Positions 36,195 through 47,031 of a DNA stretch of 55,213 nt are shown here, one piece after another. This DNA is from Pseudomonadota bacterium (lineage in GTDB: Bacteria > Pseudomonadota > Gammaproteobacteria > Burkholderiales > Sulfuriferulaceae): assembly GCA_021845925.1 (NCBI GenBank), contig JAJZUW010000001.1, forward strand, positions 1 to 55,213. Reading direction: 5' to 3'. The position numbers and the translations under genes were made by a program. The stretch's first letter is position 1. Each line of letters begins with the position of its first letter. The notes under the pieces were generated by a model. It ran no database searches, was not told where the DNA came from, and worked only from the letters and a program-made list of their open reading frames with translations.

Positions 36195-36695
36195 ATGACG
36201 CTGAAAATGAATCTGTTGTCTGTTGCACTGCTTGCCAGCATGAGCGCTGCTGCCATGGCACCTGCCGTGGCTGCCGAAGCTGCCGCACCTTCCGCTGACC
36301 CGTATGTCGCGCCGAAGATCAAGCACGAAAAATACGGTGACATGAAGGTGGTTGTGCCGCTGACCGATCCGGCTCTGGTTGGCATGAAGCTGCGCAACAT
36401 CAACAACATGCTCGGTGCTCTGAAGACGTGGGGCGGCAAGGCTGATATCCGCGTTGTGATGTATGCCGCAGGTGTGGCCTGGCTGAAGAATCCGGATGCC
36501 AAAGAAAAAGAAATGCTGGACAAACTGCGTGGCGAAGGTGTGCACTTTGAAGTGTGCAACAACAGCTTGCAAGAACAGAATATCAATTTCCACAGCCTGT
36601 ACGGTGTGATGGATGCCGACATCGTTCCGTCCGGTTTTGCTGAAGTGGCCTTCCTGCAGAATCGCAAGCATTTTGCCGTGGAACCCGCCAAATAA
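36195..36695 (+). CDS. Secreted DsrE-family protein
   Basis: A 166-residue protein with a clear Sec signal peptide (about 1-28, ending AVAAEA) and a DsrE/F-like fold. Family marks are MKVVVPLTDPALVGMKLRNINNML, ADIRVVMYAAGVAWL and LRGEGVHFEVCNNSL. One conserved-type Cys remains in FEVCNNSL. DsrE proteins in the cytoplasm relay sulfur; periplasmic versions are poorly understood. AGGAG precedes the start. It shares a 220-base divergent control region with the ModA-like gene, so the two may respond to related conditions; that is inference. Confidence 0.85.
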   Translation: MTLKMNLLSVALLASMSAAAMAPAVAAEAAAPSADPYVAPKIKHEKYGDMKVVVPLTDPALVGMKLRNINNMLGALKTWGGKADIRVVMYAAGVAWLKNPDAKEKEMLDKLRGEGVHFEVCNNSLQEQNINFHSLYGVMDADIVPSGFAEVAFLQNRKHFAVEPAK

Positions 36696-36718
36696 GCAGT
36701 CTTGGCTTGTAACATCCG

Positions 36719-36747
36719 AAAGCCCGGCAGAGTTGCCGGGCTTTTTT
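36719..36747 (+). terminator. Intrinsic terminator after the dsrE-like gene
   Basis: AAAGCCCGGCA and TGCCGGGCTTT form a perfect 11-bp stem around GAGT and continue into T residues. It lies 23 bases after the stop codon. Confidence 0.92.
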
Positions 36748-36788
36748 ATCGGGTCATTGGCACGCCTGGCTGGACGCAAATGTCGTGC

Positions 36789-36818
36789 TTGTCAAGGGGT
36801 GGGTAAACACGCTATAAT
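36789..36818 (+). promoter_or_regulatory. Promoter of the rpsP operon
   Basis: TTGTCA (36789-36794) and a perfect TATAAT (36813-36818) are 18 bp apart, about 35 bases ahead of the rpsP start. This is among the clearest promoters in the window, as expected for a ribosomal protein operon. Confidence 0.6.
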
Positions 36819-36853
36819 CGCCCTCTTTTAATTCAAGTGGTTGGGCTAAACAA

Positions 36854-37111
36854 ATGGTTGTGATTCGACTTGCCCGTGGCGGCGCCAGAAACCGCCCGTT
36901 TTATACTGTGGTGGTGGCTGATTCGCGTTGCCGTCGTGATGGCCGTTTTATCGAGCGTGTCGGGTTCTATAACCCGGTCGCTGGTGAAGGTGTCGAGAAA
37001 CTGCGTTTGAGCCTGGACCGTGTGCAGCATTGGGTGTCCCGTGGTGCGCAGGTCAGCGAGGCAGTTTCGCGCCTGGTCAAGCTGGAAGAAAGTGCACGTA
37101 CCGCCGGATGA
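36854..37111 (+). CDS. rpsP: 30S ribosomal protein S16
   Basis: An 85-residue ribosomal protein that stabilises the 5' domain of 16S r[28 protein letters not shown] and [14 protein letters not shown] are signature stretches, and the length is canonical. It is the first gene of the conserved rpsP-rimM-trmD-rplS operon. Its 3' end overlaps the proposed rimM start. Confidence 0.98.
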   Translation: MVVIRLARGGARNRPFYTVVVADSRCRRDGRFIERVGFYNPVAGEGVEKLRLSLDRVQHWVSRGAQVSEAVSRLVKLEESARTAG

Positions 37112-37616
37112 TCTGGTGGTCATGGCGCGCATAGCCGCGCCGTGGGGCGTGAAGGGCTGGTTCAAAATTCAGCCTTTCAGCGAGCTGGATGATGCGCTGG
37201 CAGACTACTCCGAGTGGTGGCTGCGCAGGCAAGCTGGCGCATGGGAGCTTTGCAAGGTAGAGGCGTTCCAGCCGCATGGCAAACAGATGGTTGCCAAACT
37301 GGCGGGCGTGGATGATCGCGACGCCGCCTTTGCATTGCGCGGAACAGAAGTCGCTGTTCCGCGCAGCAGTCTGCCCAGAGTGGGCGACAACGAATATTAC
37401 TGGTCCGATCTGATCGGACTGGAAGTGCGTAACCTGCAAAGCCAGACATTGGGGCACATCCGGGAAATGCTGGAAGCCGGTGCGCACGATGTCATGGTGG
37501 TTGCCCGTCAGACGCCAGATGCATCCGACCTGCTGATTCCCTTTGTGGGTGCGGTGGTTCATGATGTGGACATGCAGGGCCGGTGTGTGCATGTTGACTG
37601 GCAGGAAGACTACTGA
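37092..37616 (+). CDS. rimM: 16S rRNA processing protein RimM
   Basis: A 174-residue factor that binds S19 and assists maturation of the 30S head. The N-terminal RimM domain contains [19 protein letters not shown], and the C-terminal PRC-like domain contains [18 protein letters not shown] and VDWQEDY. I propose the GTG at 37092, inside the end of rpsP, because it restores the conserved VPPDDLV lead that betaproteobacterial RimM proteins carry; the first ATG (37122) would cut it off. The Shine-Dalgarno would be GGAAG, rather close. The stop overlaps the trmD start by one base. Confidence 0.9.
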   Translation: MHVPPDDLVVMARIAAPWGVKGWFKIQPFSELDDALADYSEWWLRRQAGAWELCKVEAFQPHGKQMVAKLAGVDDRDAAFALRGTEVAVPRSSLPRVGDNEYYWSDLIGLEVRNLQSQTLGHIREMLEAGAHDVMVVARQTPDASDLLIPFVGAVVHDVDMQGRCVHVDWQEDY

Positions 37617-38371
37617 TGTCAGCCACAAGGCTGGAGCTGGATGTCCTGACACTGTTTCCGGCAATGTTTTCGGCCATCAGCGATTATGGCGTCAGTGGCC
37701 GGGCGCTGGATCGGGGGTTGGCCAGTCTGCAGGTGTGGAATCTGCGCGACTTCACAACCGACAATTACCGCACGGTCGACGACCGGCCGTATGGTGGTGG
37801 TCCGGGTATGGTGATGCTGGCCGAACCTGTCGCACTGGCCGTGCAGGCAGCACGGGAGCGGCAGAAGCTGGCAGGTGTTTCGGCACCGCATGTGGTCTAT
37901 CTGGCACCGCATGGCCGCCGTCTCGACCATGCCATGGTCATGGCATTGCTGTCGCGTCAGGGGCTGGTGCTGCTGGCGGGACGTTATGAAGGCGTTGACC
38001 AGCGAGTGCTGGACAGCGAGGTGGACGAAACAGTATCCATCGGCGATTATGTCCTGTCCGGCGGTGAACTGCCGGTGATGGTGCTGGTTGATGCCTTGCT
38101 CCGGCAGTTGCCGGGAGCGCTGGGCGACAGTCAGTCAGCCGCAGAGGATTCCTTTGTCGACGGGTTGCTGGATTACCCGCACTACACCAGACCCGAGGTC
38201 TGGCGTGGCCAACCGGTACCTGCGGTGTTGACGGGTGGCGATCATGCGCGTATCCGGCAATGGCGACACCGGCAGTCGCTGCTGCGAACCGCAGCCTTGC
38301 GGCCGGACCTGCTGGCTGCCCGCGGCACCAGCGATGAAGAACTGAAACTGCTCGTGAAAGAAGACAGCTGA
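37616..38371 (+). CDS. trmD: tRNA (guanine-N1-)-methyltransferase
   Basis: A 251-residue SPOUT methyltransferase that makes m1G37 in tRNAs, preventing frameshifts. The deep trefoil knot that binds SAM is represented by [12 protein letters not shown] and [31 protein letters not shown] and [13 protein letters not shown] are further signatures. It overlaps rimM by one base (TGATG). A 163-base structured gap separates it from rplS. Confidence 0.97.
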   Translation: MSATRLELDVLTLFPAMFSAISDYGVSGRALDRGLASLQVWNLRDFTTDNYRTVDDRPYGGGPGMVMLAEPVALAVQAARERQKLAGVSAPHVVYLAPHGRRLDHAMVMALLSRQGLVLLAGRYEGVDQRVLDSEVDETVSIGDYVLSGGELPVMVLVDALLRQLPGALGDSQSAAEDSFVDGLLDYPHYTRPEVWRGQPVPAVLTGGDHARIRQWRHRQSLLRTAALRPDLLAARGTSDEELKLLVKEDS

Positions 38372-38397
38372 AAACAGCTGATTCCTGCGAACAGGTT

Positions 38398-38513
38398 GGT
38401 AACGGCAATTGCGCCGGCAACATTTCACCGGGATCTTCCCGGTAACGGAGATTTCTCCGATAACGCGTGCGTCAGGCGGCGGCCTGCTCCGCACGGTAAG
38501 CGGCACTGGCCGC
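38398..38513 (+). promoter_or_regulatory. Hairpin-rich leader ahead of rplS with repeated GGTAA units
   Basis: Three hairpins each follow a GGTAA element: unit 1 at 38398-38421 (GGC stem), unit 2 at 38441-38464 (GGAG-ATTT-CTCC, flanked by GGTAAC and GATAAC), unit 3 at 38494-38513 (GCGGC-ACTG-GCCGC). A fourth stem, CCGGGA-TCT-TCCCGG (38428-38442), overlaps the start of unit 2, so the two cannot fold together. This could be a leader RNA controlling L19, for instance by autoregulation. Structures are by eye. Confidence 0.45.
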
Positions 38514-38534
38514 ACTTTTCAGGAGTTAACGCAA

Positions 38535-38930
38535 ATGAACATCATCCAGCAACTGGAACAGGAAGAAATTGCCCGTCTCGGCAAGAACATCCCCGATTTT
38601 GCACCTGGTGACACCGTTGTGGTCAGTGTCAAGGTCAAGGAAGGCAATCGCGAGCGTCTGCAGGCATACGAGGGTGTTGTTATCGCCCGGCGCAACCGCG
38701 GTCTGAATTCCGCATTTACCGTACGCAAGATTTCTGCCGGCGAAGGCGTCGAGCGGACATTCCAGACCTATTCTCCGTTGCTGGACAGCATCGAAGTCAA
38801 GCGTCGTGGCGACGTGCGTCGTGCTAAGCTGTACTATCTGCGCGAACGTTCCGGCAAGTCGGCCCGTATTCGCGAAAAGCTGCCGGCACGCAAGGTTGTG
38901 GCATCCGCTGGTGAAGGCCAGGAAGGCTGA
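38535..38930 (+). CDS. rplS: 50S ribosomal protein L19
   Basis: A 131-residue ribosomal protein located at the 30S-50S interface. Signatures are [33 protein letters not shown] and the basic stretch [23 protein letters not shown]. The start at 38535 has AGGAG nine bases upstream. The C-terminus extends slightly beyond that of E. coli L19. It closes the rpsP operon and is followed by a clear terminator. Confidence 0.98.
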   Translation: MNIIQQLEQEEIARLGKNIPDFAPGDTVVVSVKVKEGNRERLQAYEGVVIARRNRGLNSAFTVRKISAGEGVERTFQTYSPLLDSIEVKRRGDVRRAKLYYLRERSGKSARIREKLPARKVVASAGEGQEG

Positions 38931-38949
38931 ACACGGCATCAGTCCAGTT

Positions 38950-38973
38950 AAAAGGCACCGCAAGGTGCCTTTT
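38950..38973. terminator. Intrinsic terminator after rplS, probably bidirectional
   Basis: AAAAGGCACC and GGTGCCTTTT form a perfect 10-bp stem around GCAA. It ends the rpsP operon and can also serve the convergent holA transcript. Confidence 0.88.
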
Positions 38974-39033
38974 CTGTTTGATGCGTCTGATTTCATCAGC
39001 GTGAGTGCGGGTGGTCGTAAACCGCGAGCAGGT

Positions 39034-40023
39034 TCAACGGCAAAGTGACAAAGTCATCTGTTCAATGGCCAGCCAGGGGTCGCGCTCATCCAGCCCTTTG
39101 ATCATGCGGTCGATGGCGGCTGTTTCGTGCAACGACTGGATCAGGACTGGCTGGCGCAGACGTCGGATGGCATTGTTGTACAGGGCTTGCCTGCTCTCCC
39201 AGATACCGAGTTCGCGCATGCGGTTCGCACTGGCAGCTGTTGCAGTCAGCTGGGTTAACAATCGCAATTCGCGCACGATGACCCAGAGTACCAGGGTCGG
39301 TGCCTCGCCTTCGTTGCGCAAGCCAGCCAGAATGCGGATGATCCTCGTTGCCTGTCCTGCCAACAGGGCATCGGCCAGCTGGAATGCATCGAAGCGCGCG
39401 ACATCCAGAACCGCATCGCGCACCTGTTCCAGCGTCAGCTTGCCTGCCGGATAGAGCAATGCCAGCTTGCTGATTTCCTGTTGCGCCGCCAGCAGGTTTC
39501 CTTCGACTTTTTCGCTGATCAGCGCCAACGCAGCAGACGTGGTTGACTGTTGCTGTTGTGCCAGCCGCTCCGCGATCCAGCGCGGCAAAGCTGCCATTCC
39601 GACTGGGCTGATGGCAACACTGATACCCGCCTGATCCAGGGCAGTGAACCATTTGCTGTTCTGGCTGGCCTTGTCCAGTTTGGGCAGCGTGATCAGCGTG
39701 ATGGTATCGGCAGGTGGCTGGCTGGCCCAGTTTTGCAGAATGCGCGCGCCTTCGGCGCCGGGTTTGCCGGACGGAATCCGGATGTCGATCAGTCTGGCCT
39801 GGCTGAACAGCGACATGGACTGGCTGGCTTCAAGCAGACGATCCCAGCGAAAATGACCCTCGACGTGATGAATGTCGCGCTCCGAACAGCCGTGTTTTTG
39901 CGCAGCTCGCCGGATCAGGTCGGCAGCTTCGGTGACCAGCAAGGGTTCATCTCCATACAGGAGATAGATGGGCGCCAGTTTTCCGCCCAGGCTGGCGGCC
40001 AGTTGTTCAGGCTTCAGCCGCAT
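39034..40023 (-). CDS. holA: DNA polymerase III delta subunit
   Basis: A 329-residue clamp-loader subunit that opens the beta sliding clamp. The N-terminal domain contains LAPIYLLYGDEPLLVTEAADLIR, the family signature. LITLPKLDKASQNSKWFTAL and the GNLLAAQQEISKLALLY helix follow, then a helical C-terminal collar domain. Length is typical. It follows lptE in the common leuS-lptE-holA order; proA, often next in relatives, is not present. Confidence 0.94.
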   Translation of the reverse strand: MRLKPEQLAASLGGKLAPIYLLYGDEPLLVTEAADLIRRAAQKHGCSERDIHHVEGHFRWDRLLEASQSMSLFSQARLIDIRIPSGKPGAEGARILQNWASQPPADTITLITLPKLDKASQNSKWFTALDQAGISVAISPVGMAALPRWIAERLAQQQQSTTSAALALISEKVEGNLLAAQQEISKLALLYPAGKLTLEQVRDAVLDVARFDAFQLADALLAGQATRIIRILAGLRNEGEAPTLVLWVIVRELRLLTQLTATAASANRMRELGIWESRQALYNNAIRRLRQPVLIQSLHETAAIDRMIKGLDERDPWLAIEQMTLSLCR

Positions 40024-40035
40024 GTCTGCGCTGGC

Positions 40036-40533
40036 TCAATTGTGCATCATGGACAGGCGACGGAGTATCTGCTGGGCTGCATCGGTCTGCATGTCGCGAT
40101 ACAGGAACTGTTCTTCGTCACCGTAGGCGTAGGGTTGCGATGCATTGTAGGCCATGTCGCGGGTCAGATGAATCTTGGTCGGGGGCAAGGCTTCTTTGCC
40201 GTCCGGCATGAGCAGACGGTATTTGATGTCCAGCTGAAGCTGGTACTCACTGACAAGGCCTGTTGCCGTCAGGGCCAGAATGATCATCTGTTCGTTCTCG
40301 CTCTGGATTTCCAGAATCCGTTCCGCTTTTGTCGGGGAGGTGGCAAGACGTTCAGGATGCCCGCCAAAGATCATCATGTGACGGATGCTGGTGGCAACAG
40401 CCGAACTGGCCGGGGCTTGCAGATAAATCGAAGAAAACGGAATATCCGCCTGGTTGCGCAGGTGAAAGCCGCAGCCGGCTAGGAGCGATGTCAGCATCAG
40501 CCATAATGCCAGGATTCTGCCTGTGGGTTTCAT
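40036..40533 (-). CDS. lptE: LPS-assembly lipoprotein LptE
   Basis: A 165-residue outer-membrane lipoprotein that plugs the LptD barrel and helps place lipopolysaccharide on the cell surface. The signal peptide ends in LLAGC with Cys21, followed by GFHLRNQADIPFSSIYL, the conserved LptE start. The domain ends with a helix containing AQQILRRL. It sits between leuS and holA, with 12 bases before holA and 20 after leuS, so the three are one operon. Confidence 0.93.
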   Translation of the reverse strand: MKPTGRILALWLMLTSLLAGCGFHLRNQADIPFSSIYLQAPASSAVATSIRHMMIFGGHPERLATSPTKAERILEIQSENEQMIILALTATGLVSEYQLQLDIKYRLLMPDGKEALPPTKIHLTRDMAYNASQPYAYGDEEQFLYRDMQTDAAQQILRRLSMMHN

Positions 40534-40553
40534 TCTGTGCTCCCTGTTGGATC

Positions 40554-43201
<2,648 letters not shown>

Positions 43202-43274
43202 GCGGAAAAGACGTTGCTGTGCCAGCAACCCGGCGGAGCGGCCCGGCGGGTGACGTCGGTCTTGCGGGATGAAA

Positions 43275-43304
43275 TTGGACAGGACCTGACGGTGCGGTTA
43301 TACT
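43275..43304 (+). promoter_or_regulatory. Candidate promoter of the phosphoribulokinase gene
   Basis: TTGGAC (43275-43280) and TATACT (43299-43304) are 18 bp apart in the 322-base leuS/prkB divergent gap. The implied leader is about 175 bases and ends in a T-rich stretch (43418-43437) behind short GC repeats, which might act as an attenuator. No other gene is seen in this gap. Confidence 0.4.
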
Positions 43305-43488
43305 GCCTAGTTACATTACAGGCAGTTGAAAACGATTGCGCCAGGCAATAGCGCGTTAAAAAGTGTTGTGAAACCTGTACCTGTCCGAATGCGGGTTCCG
43401 GTTCCGGTTTTTTTGCTTTGTTTTTTGCCTGCTCCCATCATCTTTTGAACGGCCTGACAAAGATTTTTATTTGTCTTCTGGAGCGATC

Positions 43489-44379
43489 ATGTCTCAAAAG
43501 CATCCTGTGATTGCCGTTACTGGTTCGTCCGGTGCCGGTACCACCACTGTCAAACGGGCCTTCGAACATATTTTCCGTCGTGAACAGATCAATGCGGCCG
43601 TCATCGAAGGCGACAGCTTTCACAGCCTGAGCCGGGTCGAGTTCCGCGAGGCGGTCAAGAAGGCCGAAACGGCAGGCAATCTGCACTTCAGCCATTTTGG
43701 TCCGGAAGCCAATCACTTTGACAAGCTGGCCGATCTGTTTCGCGAGTATGGTGAAACCGGCGGCGGCAAGAAGCGTTATTACATTCACAGCGATGAAGAA
43801 GCGCTGTTTCACAACAAGCGATTGAACACCGAACTCAAGGCCGGCGAATTCACGCCTTGGGAAGAAGTCCCGGCCGGCACCGACCTGCTGTTTTACGAAG
43901 GCCTGCACGGCCTGGTTGTGGATGGTGCAGTGGATGTGGCCAGACACGTGGATCTGGGCGTGGGCGTGGTGCCCGTAGTCAACCTGGAATGGATCCAGAA
44001 AATCCATCGCGATGGCGCAGAACGTGGCTACTCCGCTGATGTGATCGTGGATACCATCCTGCGGCGCATGCCGGATTACGTGAATTTCATTACGCCGCAG
44101 TTTTCGCGCACAGACGTCAATTTTCAGCGTGTGCCGACCGTGGATACCTCCAACCCGTTCATCAGCCGGGATATCCCGACGCCGGACGAAAGCTTTGTCA
44201 TCATCCGTTTCCGTGAACATCGCGGCGTGGATTTCCCTTACCTGATCAACATGATTCCGAATTCGTTCATGTCTCGCTCCAATACGCTCGTTGTGCCGGG
44301 CGGCAAGATGGGCTATGCCATGGAGCTGATTCTTGGACCGATGATTGAAAAAATGATCGCTGCCAAACGCAAGGCCTGA
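43489..44379 (+). CDS. prkB: Phosphoribulokinase
   Basis: A 296-residue P-loop kinase that converts ribulose-5-phosphate to ribulose-1,5-bisphosphate. The Walker A loop is GSSGAGTTT (12-20), followed by VIEGDSFHSLSR with the catalytic-type Asp, then HFGPEANHFDKL and LLFYEGLHGLVVDG. It is of the short octameric proteobacterial class. GGAG lies at a good distance before the ATG at 43489; a TTG six codons upstream is less likely. No RuBisCO or other Calvin-cycle gene is nearby, so it is either part of an incomplete set here or a heterotroph's PrkB of unclear role. Confidence 0.9.
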   Translation: MSQKHPVIAVTGSSGAGTTTVKRAFEHIFRREQINAAVIEGDSFHSLSRVEFREAVKKAETAGNLHFSHFGPEANHFDKLADLFREYGETGGGKKRYYIHSDEEALFHNKRLNTELKAGEFTPWEEVPAGTDLLFYEGLHGLVVDGAVDVARHVDLGVGVVPVVNLEWIQKIHRDGAERGYSADVIVDTILRRMPDYVNFITPQFSRTDVNFQRVPTVDTSNPFISRDIPTPDESFVIIRFREHRGVDFPYLINMIPNSFMSRSNTLVVPGGKMGYAMELILGPMIEKMIAAKRKA

Positions 44380-44388
44380 GCGCCAGGG

Positions 44389-44474
44389 CCTGGCCTCTGC
44401 CAGGCGAAGCGCTTTCCGCATTGGACTGTTGCGGAAGAATGTTGTGCACAGGATCACCCGAAAGGGTGATCCTG
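44389..44474 (+). other. Cluster of three perfect hairpins after prkB
   Basis: In 86 bases there are CCTGGC-CTCT-GCCAGG (44389-44404), TTCCGCA with TGCGGAA around 9 bases (44414-44436), and an 11-bp stem CAGGATCACCC with GAAA loop (44449-44474). The last sits directly next to the stop codon of the convergent gene and probably ends both transcripts, though no long T run follows. The cluster could also be the stable 3' end of an RNA. Confidence 0.55.
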
Positions 44475-45242
44475 TCATTTCTGCAACTGATCAAGCTGGG
44501 GCAACAGTTCCGCCAGGTACCTGGTGTAGGGTAGCCGGTGACGGACTTCAAGCTCGATCGCGTGCTGCTGCAACAGGCGCCGGTCTCTTCTCAACGCAAA
44601 CGGGTTGAAGCACAGTGCGATGGTGTTGCCGCGTCTTTCGGCAGGTAACAGAAGCACGCGACCTTCGAAGCAGTCCAGCAAACGCTTGTGGTAATGATCG
44701 AACATCGGGTCGTTGCGCCACAGGTTGACCGACAGGATGCCGCGTGGCGTCAACGCATCCGCGCAGTGCTGATAAAATTCGGGAGTGGCCAGTCCAGGGA
44801 CCTGGAAGTGGGCGTCATATCCATCCAGCAACAGCACATCGTGATTCCGTTCGTCGGGTACCAGCAGGGTGGCGTCAATTTCGACGATATCGAGTCTGTC
44901 GTCCTCCGGCACAAAGAAATATTGCCTGGCTGCCCGGATCACCTCCGGATTGATTTCTGCAACCCGGATCTGCGTTTCCGGAAAATGGTGGTAGAGGAAT
45001 TTGGCCACTGATCCGCCTCCCAGGCCAATCAGCAGTGCCCGGTCTGGCTGTGGTGCAAAAATCAGGAATGCCATCATGGCCTGGGTGTAACTCAGTTCCA
45101 GATACCATGGGTCCTTGATTCGCATCGCCGACTGGACCGTGTTGTTGCCCAGGTGCAGGTAACGGATCCCGCCCTGTTCGCTGATTTCCACTGGCTCTCC
45201 ACCAGAGACGGTTTTGTGTATGCGACGTGAAAACAGACGCAT
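44475..45242 (-). CDS. Spermidine-synthase-like aminopropyltransferase family protein
   Basis: A 255-residue Rossmann methyltransferase-fold protein resembling polyamine aminopropyltransferases. The SAM/dcSAM loop is LLIGLGGGSVAKFLYHHFP (GLGGGS at 73-78), then VAEINPEVI with the conserved acidic residue, and LLLDGYDAHF with Asp140. The N-terminal gate-keeping beta domain of true SpeE is short. The start at 45242 has AGGAGG eight bases upstream; a longer frame exists but would run over the proS start. No decarboxylase gene accompanies it, so polyamine synthesis is not proven; a methyltransferase role is possible. Confidence 0.8.
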   Translation of the reverse strand: MRLFSRRIHKTVSGGEPVEISEQGGIRYLHLGNNTVQSAMRIKDPWYLELSYTQAMMAFLIFAPQPDRALLIGLGGGSVAKFLYHHFPETQIRVAEINPEVIRAARQYFFVPEDDRLDIVEIDATLLVPDERNHDVLLLDGYDAHFQVPGLATPEFYQHCADALTPRGILSVNLWRNDPMFDHYHKRLLDCFEGRVLLLPAERRGNTIALCFNPFALRRDRRLLQQHAIELEVRHRLPYTRYLAELLPQLDQLQK

Positions 45243-45260
45243 GAGCCAGGCCTCCTGTGA

Positions 45261-45284
45261 TCCCGTCTGCCAGCGCAGGCGGGA
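45261..45284. other. Hairpin in the divergent leader between speE-like gene and proS
   Basis: TCCCGTCTGC pairs with GCAGGCGGGA around CAGC over 10 positions with one G-U pair. It lies just upstream of the AGGAGG of the minus-strand gene and about 40 bases before proS, in a gap of only 85 bases. It may influence translation or act as an operator. Confidence 0.4.
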
Positions 45285-45327
45285 TATGCGATAAAATGGC
45301 GTTTTTGCCACCAGCACGGAATATAAC

Positions 45328-47031
45328 ATGCGCGCATCACAATTTTTTATCGGCACCTTGAAGGAAGCTCCTGCCGAGGCCGAACTGATCAGTCACCGGC
45401 TGATGCTGCGGGCCGGTTATATTCGCCGGCTTGGCTCCGGACTGTACACATGGATGCCGATGGGATTGCGGGTATTGCGCAAGGTTGAAGCAGTGGTGCG
45501 CGAGGAAATGGATCGCGCAGGCGGCCTGGAAGTGCTCATGCCAGCTGTTCAGCCTGCGGAACTGTGGGAAGAAACCGGCCGCTGGCAGCAGTTTGGTCCG
45601 CAGATGCTCAAAATCGTTGATCGACACGAGCGTTCGTTCTGTTTTGGTCCGACCCATGAGGAAGTGGTCACCGATGTTGCCCGGCGCGAGATTCGTAGTT
45701 ACCGCCAGTTGCCGGTGCTGTTTTACCAGATCCAGACCAAATTCCGTGATGAAATCCGTCCTCGTTTCGGTGTGATGCGCGCGCGTGAATTCGTCATGAA
45801 AGATGGCTATTCGTTTCATGCCGATCTCGCCAGTCTGGAAACGACCTATCGCGTGATGCATGACACCTACAGCCGGATTTTTACCCGGCTTGGTCTGCAG
45901 TTCCGTGCCGTCGCTGCCGATACAGGCGCCATTGGTGGTTCGGGTTCGCACGAGTTTCATGTGCTGGCGGATTCGGGTGAAGACGCACTGGCATATTGTC
46001 CCGATTCGGATTATGCCGCCAATGTGGAACTGGCCGAGGCGCTTGCGCCGGCACGCCCGCGCATGCCGCCTTCGGCCGCGCTCAGCCGGATTGCGACCCC
46101 CAATGCCCGCAGCATCGAGGAAGTGACGCGTCTGCTTGCCGTGCCGGCTGACCAGGTGGTGAAGACACTGCTGGTGATGGCGGGCGACGTCACGGTGGCG
46201 TTGCTGTTGCGTGGCGATCATCAGCTGAATGAAGTCAAGGCAGCCCGCTTGCTGGGTGATGAGGTTCGTCTGGCCGATGCGGATCTGGTCAGGCTGGCCG
46301 CTGGTTGCCAGCCGGGTTCGGTTGGTCCGGTTGGCCTCAATGTGCGTGTTATTGCAGACCGCAGCGTGGCAGTGATGCACGATTTTGTCTGTGGTGCCAA
46401 TCAGGACGGTTATCATCTGACTGGCGTGAACTTTGGCCGGGATCTGCCAGAACCCGAAGTTGCCGATCTGCGCAATGTGGTTGAAGGCGATCCGAGTCCC
46501 GATGGCAAAGGGCAGTTGTCGCTTTGTCGTGGTATCGAAGTCGGGCATATCTTCCAGTTGCGCACGAAATATTCGACCGCCATGAAGGCGGAATTTCTCG
46601 ATGACCAAGGCGAAACCCGCAGCATGGAAATGGGCTGTTATGGCATCGGTGTTTCGCGTATTGTTGCCGCGGCAATCGAACAGCATTTTGACGAGCGGGG
46701 GATCGCCTTGCCGCAAGGGCTGTCACCCTTTACACTGGCCATTGTGCCTGTTGGTTATCACAAGAGTGAACGGGTGCGTGGAATGGCAAACCGCCTGTAT
46801 GCGGCTTTTGTTGCCGCCGGCATCGATGTGTTGCTGGATGACCGTGATGAGCGGCCGGGTGTGATGTTTGCCGACATGGAGCTGATTGGCGTTGCGCACC
46901 GGCTGGTGATTGGCGAAAAGAGCCTGTCTGCCGGTGAAATCGAATACCAGGGCCGGCGCGATGCGGCAGCGCAGCGGATTGCCGCGGAGGGATGCGAAGC
47001 GTGGGTGCTCGAACGTTTGCGAACCATTTGA
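45328..47031 (+). CDS. proS: Prolyl-tRNA synthetase
   Basis: A 567-residue class II synthetase of the bacterial type. Motif 2 lies in [20 protein letters not shown] and the following [21 protein letters not shown]; motif 3 is [17 protein letters not shown]. The inserted YbaK-like editing domain (about 225-405), which removes Ala from tRNA-Pro, is present ([29 protein letters not shown]). An anticodon-binding domain closes the protein. The stop codon overlaps the next start (TGATG). Confidence 0.97.
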   Translation: MRASQFFIGTLKEAPAEAELISHRLMLRAGYIRRLGSGLYTWMPMGLRVLRKVEAVVREEMDRAGGLEVLMPAVQPAELWEETGRWQQFGPQMLKIVDRHERSFCFGPTHEEVVTDVARREIRSYRQLPVLFYQIQTKFRDEIRPRFGVMRAREFVMKDGYSFHADLASLETTYRVMHDTYSRIFTRLGLQFRAVAADTGAIGGSGSHEFHVLADSGEDALAYCPDSDYAANVELAEALAPARPRMPPSAALSRIATPNARSIEEVTRLLAVPADQVVKTLLVMAGDVTVALLLRGDHQLNEVKAARLLGDEVRLADADLVRLAAGCQPGSVGPVGLNVRVIADRSVAVMHDFVCGANQDGYHLTGVNFGRDLPEPEVADLRNVVEGDPSPDGKGQLSLCRGIEVGHIFQLRTKYSTAMKAEFLDDQGETRSMEMGCYGIGVSRIVAAAIEQHFDERGIALPQGLSPFTLAIVPVGYHKSERVRGMANRLYAAFVAAGIDVLLDDRDERPGVMFADMELIGVAHRLVIGEKSLSAGEIEYQGRRDAAAQRIAAEGCEAWVLERLRTI

